A stretch of DNA of 64,000 nt. It comes from JAUIIK01 sp963745675. Lineage in GTDB: Bacteria; Chloroflexota; Chloroflexia; Thermomicrobiales; CFX8. Under the pieces are notes generated by a model. It saw only the letters and a program-made list of their open reading frames with translations. It had not been told where the DNA came from and ran no database searches. Every line of letters starts with the position of its first letter. The first letter of the stretch is position 1. Of this stretch, positions 1 through 7,838 are shown one piece after another. The stretch lies in assembly GCA_963745675.1 (NCBI GenBank), contig CAVUYM010000016.1, positions 124,001 through 188,000 on the forward strand, in the 5' to 3' direction. Both the position numbers and the translations under genes were made by a program.

Positions 1-875
1 CTGACGGCGTGATCGAGAATGACGTCGGGTATCGAGAGGTCGGTCGTCGTCCGCAGCCCCTTGAACTCAACACCGCTATTGACCTCGATGACCTTCAGAC
101 CGTCGGGCGTCTCAACCAGGTCGATGCCGGCCAGCGTCGCGCCCACGGCTCGCACAGCATCAATCGCAATCTCAGCTATCTCCGGTGTGACTTCGCAGCG
201 CGTCGAAGTCGCGCCACGGGCGACATTCGTGATCCAGTGACCGGCGCTGCGGTATGACGCAGCGATAACCTCGTCGCCAATCACCAGCACCCGGATATCG
301 CGTCCCGGCTTCTGGACATACTCCTGAAGATAGACAACGCTGTGGTGATGAGTACCAAGTTGTTGCTTCTGCTCGAGTATCGTTGTGAGACTTTGGGGAC
401 TATTAGCCTTTGCCAGCAAACGGCCCCACGAGCCGCCAACGGGCTTCAAGACGACCGGGTAACCGAAGGTCTCCGCCGCTTCAAGCGCGCCCTTGATCGA
501 AAAGGCGACGACTGTACGCAATGTCGGCACCCCGGCCAGGGCCAGCGCCGCGGTCATCTCGACCTTGTCATCGCAAATCGCCGCAGCGCTCGACGTGTTG
601 ATCGTCGGGACACCCCAGCGTTCGAAGGCGCGTAGCGCGTAGCCGCCCCGGGTGTGGGCGATACAGCGATCGAGGACCACGTCAACCGCAGGAGGATTGG
701 GGCTGGTCAGATCCAGCGTCAGCCGCCGGTCCTGAAGCACCTCAACGGAGATACCGCGATCCTGCGCGGCGGCAAGGATCATCTTCTCTTCCTCACGCAG
801 GTGGGAAACCAGCATCCCCAGGCGGATGGAACTTCCCCGCCCATTGTTGCTATGTCCATTGATCCCGATAGCCAC
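1..875 (-). CDS. lysX: LysX, LysW--2-aminoadipate/glutamate ligase (ATP-grasp), 3' end outside window
   Basis: ATP-grasp ligase that joins the alpha-amino group of 2-aminoadipate (or glutamate) to the C-terminal glutamate of the carrier LysW, the first step of LysW-mediated lysine/arginine synthesis. The translation shows SHLREEEKM near the N-terminus, the nucleotide-binding segment PVVLKPVGGSWGR, and the metal-binding EVNSGVEFKG near the last residues before the window edge, as in LysX/ArgX/RimK proteins. The GTG start at 875 has AAAGGAGG six bases upstream. This gives about 20 residues before the usual family start, so the internal ATG at SIRLGMLVSHL is an alternative. It is the last visible gene of the leftward argG-argH-lysW-lysK operon. 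The reading frame is clean through 290 codons. Lysine versus arginine specificity cannot be settled here. Confidence 0.9.
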   Translation of the reverse strand, partial: MAIGINGHSNNGRGSSIRLGMLVSHLREEEKMILAAAQDRGISVEVLQDRRLTLDLTSPNPPAVDVVLDRCIAHTRGGYALRAFERWGVPTINTSSAAAICDDKVEMTAALALAGVPTLRTVVAFSIKGALEAAETFGYPVVLKPVGGSWGRLLAKANSPQSLTTILEQKQQLGTHHHSVVYLQEYVQKPGRDIRVLVIGDEVIAASYRSAGHWITNVARGATSTRCEVTPEIAEIAIDAVRAVGATLAGIDLVETPDGLKVIEVNSGVEFKGLRTTTDLSIPDVILDHAV

Positions 876-907
876 GCTGTTCCTCCTTTGGAGCAGTTTG
901 TAGTGGG

Positions 908-978
908 TAGTTTGTAGGTTGTAGGCAGACAGGCAAATTGCTTCCAACGACCTACCTACTACAAACTACGCACTCACT
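908..978. repeat. Inverted TAGTTTGTAG/CTACAAACTA repeat between lysK and lysX
   Basis: The short spacer holds GTAGTTTGTAGGTTGTAGG and, about 35 bases later, the inverted CCTACCTACTACAAACTAC, giving an imperfect long stem. The adjoining CTATTCCCTACTC resembles TTTCCTATTCCCTACAATC at 3258-3276, so it appears to be a dispersed genomic repeat. A terminator or mRNA-processing role is inference. Confidence 0.45.
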
Positions 979-979
979 C

Positions 980-2068
980 CTATTCCCTACTCATTCCCCT
1001 GGCATAGCGTCCCAGCGCCTCGGCCAGTACATCGACGGATCGTTCTACCTCGGCAAGCTCGATCTGTTCGTCGGGCGTGTGGTCGAAGCTCGAATCTCCC
1101 GGTCCGTAGGCGAGCATCGGGCAGTCCCAACCGGGACCGACCACATTCATATCGGACGTCCCGGTCTTCACCTTAAGACGCGGCTTCGATCCCTGTGTGC
1201 GGATCGACGCATTGAACGCTGCCACGAGCGGTGAGCTACGCTCGCAACGGTACGCTTCGGCATTGAAGGCCCACTTGACCGGAATACCGAATTCTCGGGC
1301 GATGGTGTCGACCATCGCGCGAACCCTGGCCGATTCAATCGATGGCGGCAGCCGGAACGACGCCCCTATCGACGCCCATTCGCTTAGGCCATCGCCGCCA
1401 GAATCGAGCTTCTGAAGCATTCCGTCCAGGGAATAAAAGCCAGGCTCGATATCGCCGTTGACTTCCCGCAACCAATGCACGATGACCGCCCAGAAACCGG
1501 TGATCGTATCAGCCGCCGTCGCCTCTGGCCCGGCGCTGTGAGTCAGCTCGCAGGTATAACGCGCAGTGAACGAGATCGAACCCTTATAGCCCAGGACGAC
1601 CCCATCCCAGCCGCTCGGTTCGCCAATGACGATGGCCTCTGGCCTCGAGTAGTTGTCCCGCAACCAGGTCGCACCCGGCGAACCATAACTCTCCTCACCA
1701 ACTGCCCCGACAACGGTCAGCTTCACATCATCAGGCACATCGGCCTTCAGCGCCCCGGCGACGAACGCCGCCAGCGGGCCCTTGGCGTCGACGGCCCCAC
1801 GACCGTAGAGCACGCCATCCTCGACCCGCACCGGAACGTTACCCGGCACCGTATCGATATGCCCTAACAGCAGGATCTCCAGCGGTCCGTCCCCCAATGA
1901 GCCGACCGCATTGCCAGCGCCGTCAACCCTGGCCTGGTAGCCGTATTCATCCATGCGGTCAACTAACCAGTTGACCGCGCGAGACTCGGAGCCTGAAAGA
2001 CTCGGAATCGACACCAGGTCCATCAGCAACGTGTCGACCGAGAGTTTCCTCGACATCGCACTAGCCAT
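980..2068 (-). CDS. lysK: LysK, LysW-lysine/LysW-ornithine hydrolase (M20 metallopeptidase)
   Basis: Releases the finished lysine (or ornithine) from the LysW carrier. M20-family landmarks appear in order: LLLGHIDTVPG (metal His/Asp), GRGAVDAKGPLAAF (bridging Asp), VVGAVGEESYGS (catalytic Glu pair), IVIGEPSGW, KTGTSDMNVV, and a C-terminal DSSFDHTPDEQI (metal His). The length, about 362 residues, is normal for LysK. The ATG at 2068 gives MASAMSRKLSVD and overlaps the stop of the upstream gene by 8 bases, so translation is probably coupled. An open frame continues upstream to 2116, but that part lies inside the neighbour. The gene is intact. Confidence 0.9.
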   Translation of the reverse strand: MASAMSRKLSVDTLLMDLVSIPSLSGSESRAVNWLVDRMDEYGYQARVDGAGNAVGSLGDGPLEILLLGHIDTVPGNVPVRVEDGVLYGRGAVDAKGPLAAFVAGALKADVPDDVKLTVVGAVGEESYGSPGATWLRDNYSRPEAIVIGEPSGWDGVVLGYKGSISFTARYTCELTHSAGPEATAADTITGFWAVIVHWLREVNGDIEPGFYSLDGMLQKLDSGGDGLSEWASIGASFRLPPSIESARVRAMVDTIAREFGIPVKWAFNAEAYRCERSSPLVAAFNASIRTQGSKPRLKVKTGTSDMNVVGPGWDCPMLAYGPGDSSFDHTPDEQIELAEVERSVDVLAEALGRYARGMSRE

Positions 2069-2882
2069 GGACTGCCTCCGTCCTCCCGATACAGCGCGCG
2101 ATCGCGGCGGCCACATCGGATTGTTCGGATTGGACGGACCGAAAGTTCAGCAACGGCATCACCATCGTGACAGCATTGCCGGATTGTGGCAGGTAACTCA
2201 TATCAATCAACGGCGCCCCAACCGCCGCTGAAACCCGGCCGGCGATCTCAAGATCAGCCGCCGTCGCCGGATCGACCGTCCAATCTGCCTCCCCGGACGG
2301 CAAGGCCGCGATGACCTCACCGCCAGCTATCAGCAGGCGCCGCTGCTCGGCCAGTGCGGCCCCATGACGCACCAGGAGCACATGCTCCCTGCCGAGCACC
2401 GCGCGATGTTCGACCACCGCTTCAGCGCCTTCACGATCTTCTACTACGATTCCCGCTTCTCCGCCATCCAGTGGCAGCAGTTCAACAGGGAAATGCGTCG
2501 CGTCGACGGCGGACATGACGGCGCCTGCGCCCCAGCCCAAGACCGTCTCGACGACCGGCACCCCGGCCCGGCTCAATTCGCGATAGAGCCGATCCCGGCG
2601 GGAGAAGACATCCATCTGAGAAGCACCGGGCACAACGGTCCAGCCAACAGATTCCAACGCCCAGAGCAGGGCCGATGCTTCGCGCGTCGGATGCAGGCGC
2701 GAGATGATCGTGCCAGCTTCAGGGCGCAGACCAAATCTGTTGACCCCGTGGGCGTCGCCAAACTGAATACTCCCGATCTCCGCCGGCGTGAGCAGGCGCG
2801 CAGTGCAACCGATCGAATCAAAAGCTTCGATCAGCAGTCGCTCTTCAACGCGCAAGCGCTCTGTCAGCAGGAGATACTCCAT
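2061..2882 (-). CDS. Degenerate LysX-like ATP-grasp protein (probable pseudoenzyme)
   Basis: A 273-residue LysX/RimK-fold protein lying between lysW and lysK. The N-terminus (TERLRVEERLLIEAF) closely follows LysX, and the fold can be followed to the end, but the catalytic signatures are gone. Where LysX has VVLKPVGGSWGR this protein has VELLPLDGGEAGI, losing the ATP-binding Lys. Where LysX has EVNxxxEFK it has MVMPLLNFR, losing the Mg-binding Glu and Asn. The frame is intact, it starts 6 bases after the lysW stop, and it overlaps lysK by 8 bases, so it is under selection as part of the operon. A structural or regulatory partner of LysX/LysW is plausible. A divergent active ligase cannot be excluded from sequence reading alone. 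Confidence 0.75.
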   Translation of the reverse strand: MEYLLLTERLRVEERLLIEAFDSIGCTARLLTPAEIGSIQFGDAHGVNRFGLRPEAGTIISRLHPTREASALLWALESVGWTVVPGASQMDVFSRRDRLYRELSRAGVPVVETVLGWGAGAVMSAVDATHFPVELLPLDGGEAGIVVEDREGAEAVVEHRAVLGREHVLLVRHGAALAEQRRLLIAGGEVIAALPSGEADWTVDPATAADLEIAGRVSAAVGAPLIDMSYLPQSGNAVTMVMPLLNFRSVQSEQSDVAAAIARCIGRTEAVHG

Positions 2883-2888
2883 CGCTCT

Positions 2889-3050
2889 CTACTCGCCCCA
2901 GTCCTCTTCTTCTTCCGGCGCAAGCTCCAACACCAACGGATCGACGCTCATGACTTCGAGCTCCGCTCCACAATCTTCACACTGCACGATCTCTCCCTGG
3001 ACGACATTCGCCAGATCAAGCTGCGCGCCACACTCCGGACATTCACTCAT
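2889..3050 (-). CDS. lysW: LysW amino-group carrier protein
   Basis: A 53-residue acidic carrier protein that protects the alpha-amino group of pathway intermediates. It has an N-terminal zinc ribbon (Cys4, Cys7, Cys24, Cys27) and the diagnostic C-terminus EEEEDWGE, whose terminal glutamate is the attachment site. The ATG at 3050 follows AAGGAG at a good distance. An upstream in-frame ATG at 3080 would add residues not seen in LysW. The stop is 6 bases before the LysX-like gene, which fits an operon. The nearby argG and argH suggest this carrier also feeds arginine synthesis. Confidence 0.95.
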   Translation of the reverse strand: MSECPECGAQLDLANVVQGEIVQCEDCGAELEVMSVDPLVLELAPEEEEDWGE

Positions 3051-3095
3051 CGTTGCGCTCCTTACATCGCTACACTTCATGGAACTGGGCCACGG

Positions 3096-3240
3096 TCGGC
3101 CCTCATCTCCTAGCCCCTTCTCGGGGCGCCCTTTGGGCCACTGGGAGAAGGGGAATCGATCGAGAAGTCGATCGCGATTGGTTCTCCATTACTCCCCTCT
3201 CCCAAGCTTGGGAGAGGGGCCGGGGGTGAGGGCTGCTTCC
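3096..3240. repeat. REP-like palindromes between argH and lysW
   Basis: The argH-lysW spacer is largely repeat. A perfect CCCCTCTCCCAAGCTTGGGAGAGGGG palindrome core at 3195-3220 is followed by CCGGGGGTGAGGGCT, and a diverged partner (AGCCCCTTCTCGGGG ... CTGGGAGAAGGGG) lies at 3110-3152. The same unit recurs at 4646-4687 and 4743-4786. It is a dispersed intergenic palindrome; a role in mRNA stability or termination is inference. Confidence 0.75.
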
Positions 3241-3268
3241 CTCTTCCCTGTTACCTGTTTCCTATTCC

Positions 3269-4643
3269 CTACAATCTCTCCCCACTCAACAAACCAGCTG
3301 TAATCTCCGCTAACTCCTGCCCTCGCGCCTCGATCTCCGCCGACCGCCGGGCGATCTCCGCCGCTGAGACATCGAGGCCCAGGTCGCCATTGGTGCCCTG
3401 GTGCGTGCGATGCTCCAGGTGCGCCTTCGGGTCCTGGCCCGGTAGATCGTCGATCTTGCCGGCAACCTCGCGGTAGGCGTCACGGAAGGCCGTGCCGCCG
3501 CGCACCAGGTCGTAGGCGATATCGGTAGCGAAGAGCTCCGGCGAGCAAGCCTCGATCATCTTCGCTTCGTCGGGCTCGATCTGACTGACGAAAAGCGCCG
3601 CTACCGCAGCCGACTGTGCCGCGAGGTCGAGCGCATCCATGAAGGGCTTCTTCGTGTCTTGCGAATCCATGTTGTAGCCGGACGGCAAGGCCGGTCAGCA
3701 GGCCGAGAATCTGCTGCTGGTAGGCCAGCATCACCTGGCCCCGGGCACGCAACAGTTCGACCGCACCGAGATTCTTCTTCTGCGGCATGATGCTCGAACC
3801 GGTCAAGAGCGAGTCGTTGATCTTGAAGAAGCCGTACTCGGCGGTCGTGAAGAGCATGATGTCCTGGGCCAGCTTCGAGAGATCGAGCATGACCTGGACC
3901 AGCGCCTGAACGATCGCGCCTTCGAATTTACCGCGTGCGAGCTGGGTGTAGAGGACATTGTTCTGGACCTTTTTGAAGCCCAGCACATCCGAGACATATT
4001 GCCGGTCAAGCGGCAGCGGCACGCCGTAGCTGGCAGCCGAGCCGAGCGGGTTCTGATCGCTCAGATCGACCGCCGCATCGAGCAGCTTCAGGTCATCGAG
4101 CAACGCTTCCAGATATGAGCCGGCCCAGACGCCGACGGTCGAAAGCATCGCCCGCTGCATGTGGGTATAGCCGGGCATCGGAGTGTCTTTATGTCGTTCT
4201 GCCAGCGAGAGCAGCGCATCACAGGCACTGAGTATCGCCTGATAGACGGGAAGAACGGCCTCACGGGTATAGAGCCGCAAATCGACCAACACCTGATCGT
4301 TACGCGAGCGTCCGGTATGGATCTCCTTGCCCGGGTCGCCGACGTTGACCGTCAGCCAGTTCTCGATCTTGGTGTGGACATCCTCATCGCCCTGGGTGAG
4401 GTTGAACTCGCCCTGCTCGTAGAGCTGTGCGATCTGGACCAAGCCCTTGTGCAGCGCCTGGAACGACTCCTGATCGAGAATCCCGATCTTCGCCAACCCG
4501 GCAGCATGGGCAATCGAGCCCAGCACATCCGGCATCACCAGCCGGTTGTCGTAAGCGACGTCATCACCGACCTCAAACGCCTCGATCAGCGGATTGAGAT
4601 CGTAGCCTTTATCCCATAGCTTTGCTGGTTGTGTTGCTGTCAA
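3269..4643 (-). CDS. argH: ArgH, argininosuccinate lyase (one frameshift)
   Basis: Cleaves argininosuccinate to arginine and fumarate. The family landmarks are clear: AHAAGLAKIGIL near the N-terminus, HTGRSRNDQV, TPMPGYTHMQRA, and the mobile catalytic loop GSSIMPQKKN. The frame breaks near 3687, where one extra A in an AA pair (T on the coding strand) turns TGLPSGYNMDS into TGLAVRLQHG. The C-terminal 139 residues (SGYNMDSQDTKKPFMDAL onwards) continue in the other frame to the stop. Taking the TTG at 4643 as start gives about 458 residues, the usual length. A longer reading from 4727 would translate a REP palindrome (TPLPAFGRGAGGEGSL). A sequencing indel is the simplest explanation in such an essential gene. 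Confidence 0.85.
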
Positions 4644-4645
4644 AG

Positions 4646-4687
4646 AGCCCTCACCCCCGGCCCCTCTCCCGAATGCTGGGAGAGGGG
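4646..4687. repeat. REP-like palindrome at the argH start
   Basis: CCCCTCTCCCGAATGCTGGGAGAGGGG (4661-4687) with the flanking AGCCCTCACCCCCGG tail abuts the likely argH TTG codon. On the coding strand the tail GGGTGAGGG sits where a Shine-Dalgarno would be, so the element may supply the ribosome site or have been inserted into the 5' end of the gene. Confidence 0.75.
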
Positions 4688-4742
4688 TGTCTTCACGTTC
4701 GATTTCTAGTTCCGTCAATCGATTCAACTCTCTCGTTCGGTT

Positions 4743-4786
4743 CCCCCTCTCCCAGGATTGGGAGAGGGGGCTAGGGGGTGAGGGCT
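4743..4786. repeat. REP-like palindrome in the argG-argH junction
   Basis: A third copy: CCCCCTCTCCCAGGATTGGGAGAGGGGG with the tail CTAGGGGGTGAGGGCT. Its last bases overlap the argG stop codon, so the element begins exactly where argG ends. Confidence 0.75.
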
Positions 4787-6083
4787 AATCAGCACTCACC
4801 ATCTCCGCAACTTTTCCATTCGCCTTCTCAACATCAGCATCGCGCAATGCGATGATCTGGAACGGGAGGCCGCGGATGTAGGCGGCCGGACCGCAGAGCT
4901 GCTGGTTGAAGCCGGTACCGGCAATCGAGCGGATCTCCGGCTTGAAGAGCATCGCCGCCGATTCGCGCTTGATGATCTCGACGTTTCCTTTATAGAGCGA
5001 GATGGTCCAGGTGCCCTGGACGACCTGCTGGGTGCTGGCAATGAAGGCATCGAGGTCGGCCTTGAGCGGCTGGAACCACTCGCCGTGGTAGACCAGCGAA
5101 CCCCACTGGGCGTCGATCTGCTTCTTCATGACCAGCTGCTGCTTGGTCAGCGTGGCCGATTCCAGATCCTTGTGGACCGCCAGGAGGACCTTCGCGCCAG
5201 GCGCTTCGTAAATCTCGCGCGACTTGAGGTCCATGATGCCGTCTTCGAAAATGTCGATCTTGCCGATGCCGTTGGCGCCGGCAACCTCGTTGAGCGTCTC
5301 GATGATCGTCGTCAGCGGCATCTGTTCGCCGTTGAGAGCGACCGGAAGACCGTTCTGGAAAGTCAGCGAGAGCGTCGTCGGCTCGTCCGGCGCCTGCGTC
5401 GGCGGCTTCAGCCACATCCAGATCTCGTCCGGCAGGACGGTGTCGAGGCCGATGCCGCCACTGGCGATCGAGCGGCACCAGAGCGTCTTGTCGTCGCCGC
5501 CGGAGATGATCTCGGTGACCGGCACGCCATAGTGCTCGCAGAGGGCCAGCTCTTCGGTGCGGGTCAGGTCGAAATCACGCACCGGGACGAGGATCTTCAG
5601 CGCGGGAGCAAAGATCGAGAAGACGTTGTGCATGCGGTACTGGTCGTTGCCGCGACCCGAGGAACCTTCCATCAGGGCATCGCAACCCAGTTCGGCGGCC
5701 TTCGTGGCGACCTTGGAGGCGATGAGCTGGCGGGTCATCGAGGTCGAGACCGGGTAGCCGTTGTAATCGGAGTTGGCCTGGATCGCCTTGGTCAGCCACT
5801 CGTTGGCGAACTCATCCTTGGCGTCGATCAGGATCGGTTCGATACCGAGTTCTTCAGCCTTACTGAATGACTGCTGGATCTCTTCTTTGCCCTGGCCGAC
5901 GTCGACGGTGATCGCGACGACTTCCGCGCCGTACTTCTCGCGTGCCAGGACGATACAGAGGGTGGAGTCAAGACCGCCAGAAAATGCGATGGCGATCTTG
6001 TTGAGTTTAGGGACCTCGGTCTCTTCTACTTTTTTGAGCGCTTCGGCCAGCAGTTCGCTGTTGCCATTGAGCGTAGTCGACAT
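4785..6083 (-). CDS. argG: ArgG, argininosuccinate synthase
   Basis: Condenses citrulline and aspartate with ATP. It has the PP-loop AIAFSGGLDSTLC near residue 35, followed by AITVDVGQG, the citrulline/aspartate-binding stretch EGSSGRGNDQYR, and the C-terminal SIAGTGFNQQLCGPAAY. The length is about 432 residues and the frame is uninterrupted. I prefer the ATG at 6083 (MSTTLNGNSELL), which has AAGGAAGAG upstream. An ATG at 6116 would add 11 residues but has no visible Shine-Dalgarno. It is the promoter-proximal gene of the leftward arg/lys operon. Confidence 0.95.
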   Translation of the reverse strand: MSTTLNGNSELLAEALKKVEETEVPKLNKIAIAFSGGLDSTLCIVLAREKYGAEVVAITVDVGQGKEEIQQSFSKAEELGIEPILIDAKDEFANEWLTKAIQANSDYNGYPVSTSMTRQLIASKVATKAAELGCDALMEGSSGRGNDQYRMHNVFSIFAPALKILVPVRDFDLTRTEELALCEHYGVPVTEIISGGDDKTLWCRSIASGGIGLDTVLPDEIWMWLKPPTQAPDEPTTLSLTFQNGLPVALNGEQMPLTTIIETLNEVAGANGIGKIDIFEDGIMDLKSREIYEAPGAKVLLAVHKDLESATLTKQQLVMKKQIDAQWGSLVYHGEWFQPLKADLDAFIASTQQVVQGTWTISLYKGNVEIIKRESAAMLFKPEIRSIAGTGFNQQLCGPAAYIRGLPFQIIALRDADVEKANGKVAEMVSAD

Positions 6084-6145
6084 GGTGATGGAACTCTCTT
6101 CCTTATATATAGACATCTTGGGATAGCTAAAGAATCAACCTCAAA

Positions 6146-6200
6146 CGCCTGACGATCACGCCACCGCGCTTGATCAATGCGCGACGGAATCCGTCAGGCG
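6146..6200 (-). promoter_or_regulatory. Inverted repeat in the argG leader (possible attenuator)
   Basis: CGCCTGACG (6146-6154) pairs perfectly with CGTCAGGCG (6192-6200). Inside lie GACGG-ATT-CCGTC and an imperfect hairpin GATCAAGC/GCGTGATC, so a branched RNA could form about 65 bases before argG. No long U-tract follows, so it is not a classical terminator. The stop codon of a 30-codon leader ORF lies inside the 5' arm as transcribed. A regulatory role is inference. Confidence 0.4.
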
Positions 6201-6286
6201 CACATCCTGAAGCGTCCAGGAAGAGGGATCTGAGGAAATGGGTTGTAACCATAGTGGGTTGTTGAGACGCGCTTCGACTGTTTCAT
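6194..6286 (-). CDS. Possible 30-residue leader peptide upstream of argG
   Basis: A short ORF begins at an ATG (6286) with GGAG eight bases upstream (MKQSKRVSTT... ending GRFRMCA) and stops within the first arm of the argG leader inverted repeat. It contains four arginine codons, two of them in the last six residues, which could allow arginine-dependent attenuation. It is short enough to arise by chance, and there is no comparative evidence here. Confidence 0.3.
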   Translation of the reverse strand: MKQSKRVSTTHYGYNPFPQIPLPGRFRMCA

Positions 6287-6334
6287 CACAATGACTCCAG
6301 AACAATACGAACAAGCAGACAGTTGCTGCTAGGT

Positions 6335-6355
6335 GGCTAGTCCGCCAGACTAGCC
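6335..6355. promoter_or_regulatory. Perfect 8-bp stem-loop in the argG 5' region
   Basis: GGCTAGTC-cgcca-GACTAGCC forms an 8-bp perfect stem with a 5-base loop about 85 bases downstream of the predicted transcription start. It could be an RNA hairpin or a protein-binding palindrome. No known riboswitch or T-box consensus was recognised around it. Confidence 0.35.
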
Positions 6356-6438
6356 GCGCCTAGGGGGTCGCTCGTTGATTGTCCTGAGTCTTCCGGTCAT
6401 CATGATCTCTTTCAGACAGTCCCTCGCCTAACGTGGGG

Positions 6439-6467
6439 ACTCTACTACGCTTCTGTCAATACGTCAA
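6439..6467 (-). promoter_or_regulatory. sigma70-type promoter for the argG operon
   Basis: On the minus strand, TTGACG (6462-6467) and TAGAGT (6439-6444) are separated by exactly 17 bases. This predicts a long (~345-base) leader before argG. The rest of 6117-6646 holds only the leader elements listed separately. Confidence 0.55.
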
Positions 6468-6646
6468 CCTGGCAAACAAGTTCTGGGCAATTCAGAGGCA
6501 GAGCATGCTATGGCAATGCAGGCGGTCGACCGCTATCTGAGAAGCTTGGCGCACCTCGCGGTGGAACCAGGAGACCCCGGAATTGTGTATGGATCAGGCA
6601 GAAGGAAGTGCACATCGATCGCATGCTCGTTACGCAGATCTGTCTG

Positions 6647-7535
6647 CTACCACCACGGGCCGGGATCCGGCAGCTCGGCGCCGCACTGGCAGACGCCATC
6701 GTCACGCTCGTAATTGCCCATCCTGCCGCATCCATCGCAACGCGACCAGACGGCGTTGAACCGTTCAGGTGACCAGACTGCAGTCCAGCCACCCTCGGCA
6801 ATACCGCCCTTGTCGCGGTCTGCAAAGAACACGTTCATTGCTTCACCATGAGTCATTGCCGCTCATCAGCTGCTTTGAATCATCCGCAGTTTCCCAGGCT
6901 GCCATCGTCAGCATACGATCGCCAAAGGTGGCGCTTACCCATCCGATAAAGCCGTCCATCTTGAGCATATCTGTCGCAATGTGCCGGCTGAAGTTGGCAA
7001 CTTGCTCCTGCTCGCTGGCATCATGAATCCGCAAAGCGGTAATGCTGAATGCACCCGGCCTCGCGCGATTATCACTCTGGGCAGCGACTGCACTTCCAAA
7101 GGTGAACCGGCCGGCGGCGTGCGGTTGGACCAGCACCTGGAGGCCAAGATGACGTGGTATCAACCCGGAATCGAAATAGCCGACGACGGATGTGATGCCA
7201 GCATCATCGACAGTAACGAAATCCGAACCCGGGAGCTCAACCGTTCGACCGGTTGGCGGCAATCCCGACATCGAACCGTGATTTGTTCCCCGCATGATCC
7301 ATTGTGCCGCTACAAGATCATCCGCGCACTGGTGAGCGGAAACAATCTCGAAGGTGAGATCCGGAAATGCGCCCCAGAGGTTGCTGGCATATGCACCGAT
7401 ATCAGGGCCGGTCAGTGGGCCGTTGGTTGTCGGATCGGAGTATGTCCCGCCTTCGGCAAAGAGCTTGACGATCGCTTCGGCATCATGTTGATTCCAAGCA
7501 TCGAAATATTGCTGTGCAAGCTCTAGCGGTGTCAT
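6647..7535 (-). CDS. SnoaL-like (NTF2-fold) protein with C-terminal zinc ribbon, frameshifted
   Basis: Residues 1-130 look like an NTF2/SnoaL ester-cyclase-type domain (AQQYFDAWNQHDAEAIVKLF ... GVVGYFDS-like region). A second, monooxygenase-like alpha/beta domain follows (ALRIHDASEQEQ ... MLTMAAWETADD). The frame then ends with SGNDSW at 6843, while another frame continues smoothly as THGEAMNVFFADRDKGG and on to a zinc ribbon (CDGCGRMGNYERDDGVCQCG) ending at 6647. The continuity of W-E-T-A-D-D...H-G-E-A-M suggests one protein of about 295 residues split by a single indel near 6850. Read separately, the tail would be a 63-residue zinc-ribbon ORF with its own ATG at 6838. The substrate is unknown. 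The gene is divergent from the beta-helix array. Confidence 0.65.
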
Positions 7536-7838
7536 TGCTCACCTCTTATTGATGCGTCAGTGATGGATGCCCATCCTGTCGATTTGTATGAAAGTCCCTG
7601 CTAGCTTACAACGCAACATGACAACTTGATAGAGGCTTAGTGACGAGGGCATGGGTGCTCCCAAGCGCTCGTCACCACCGACCCTTCCGACAATGTCTAC
7701 GACATCGGCGCAGTCTCGGTCAGTGCAGCAGCTACGAAGCGCTGTAAACGACCCCATGACGCCTTGGACGCATCCGGCCCATGTATCAGTGGAATGCTTT
7801 AAGATAGCGCGACCGATTCGCAGATTGGAGGATGAGGG
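7536..7838. promoter_or_regulatory. Divergent intergenic region with a GTGACGAG/CTCGTCAC inverted repeat
   Basis: No gene is visible here. GTGACGAG (7640-7647) and CTCGTCAC (7668-7675) form a perfect 8-bp inverted repeat between two divergently transcribed genes, a typical operator position. A TAAGAT hexamer at 7801-7806 could be the -10 box for P1. Confidence 0.35.

Noticed and set aside
342..917. Plus-strand open frames near the left edge
   Set aside because: They lie antisense to lysX, which is continuous on the minus strand with all ATP-grasp motifs.
5085..5870. Long plus-strand open frame opposite argG
   Set aside because: Arginine-rich, low-similarity translation lying entirely antisense to a clear argG; an expected shadow in GC-rich DNA.
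6160..6180. CGCCACCGCG considered as a T-box antiterminator core before argG
   Set aside because: It is on the wrong strand and lacks the T-box specifier stems and the complete TGGNACCGCG motif.
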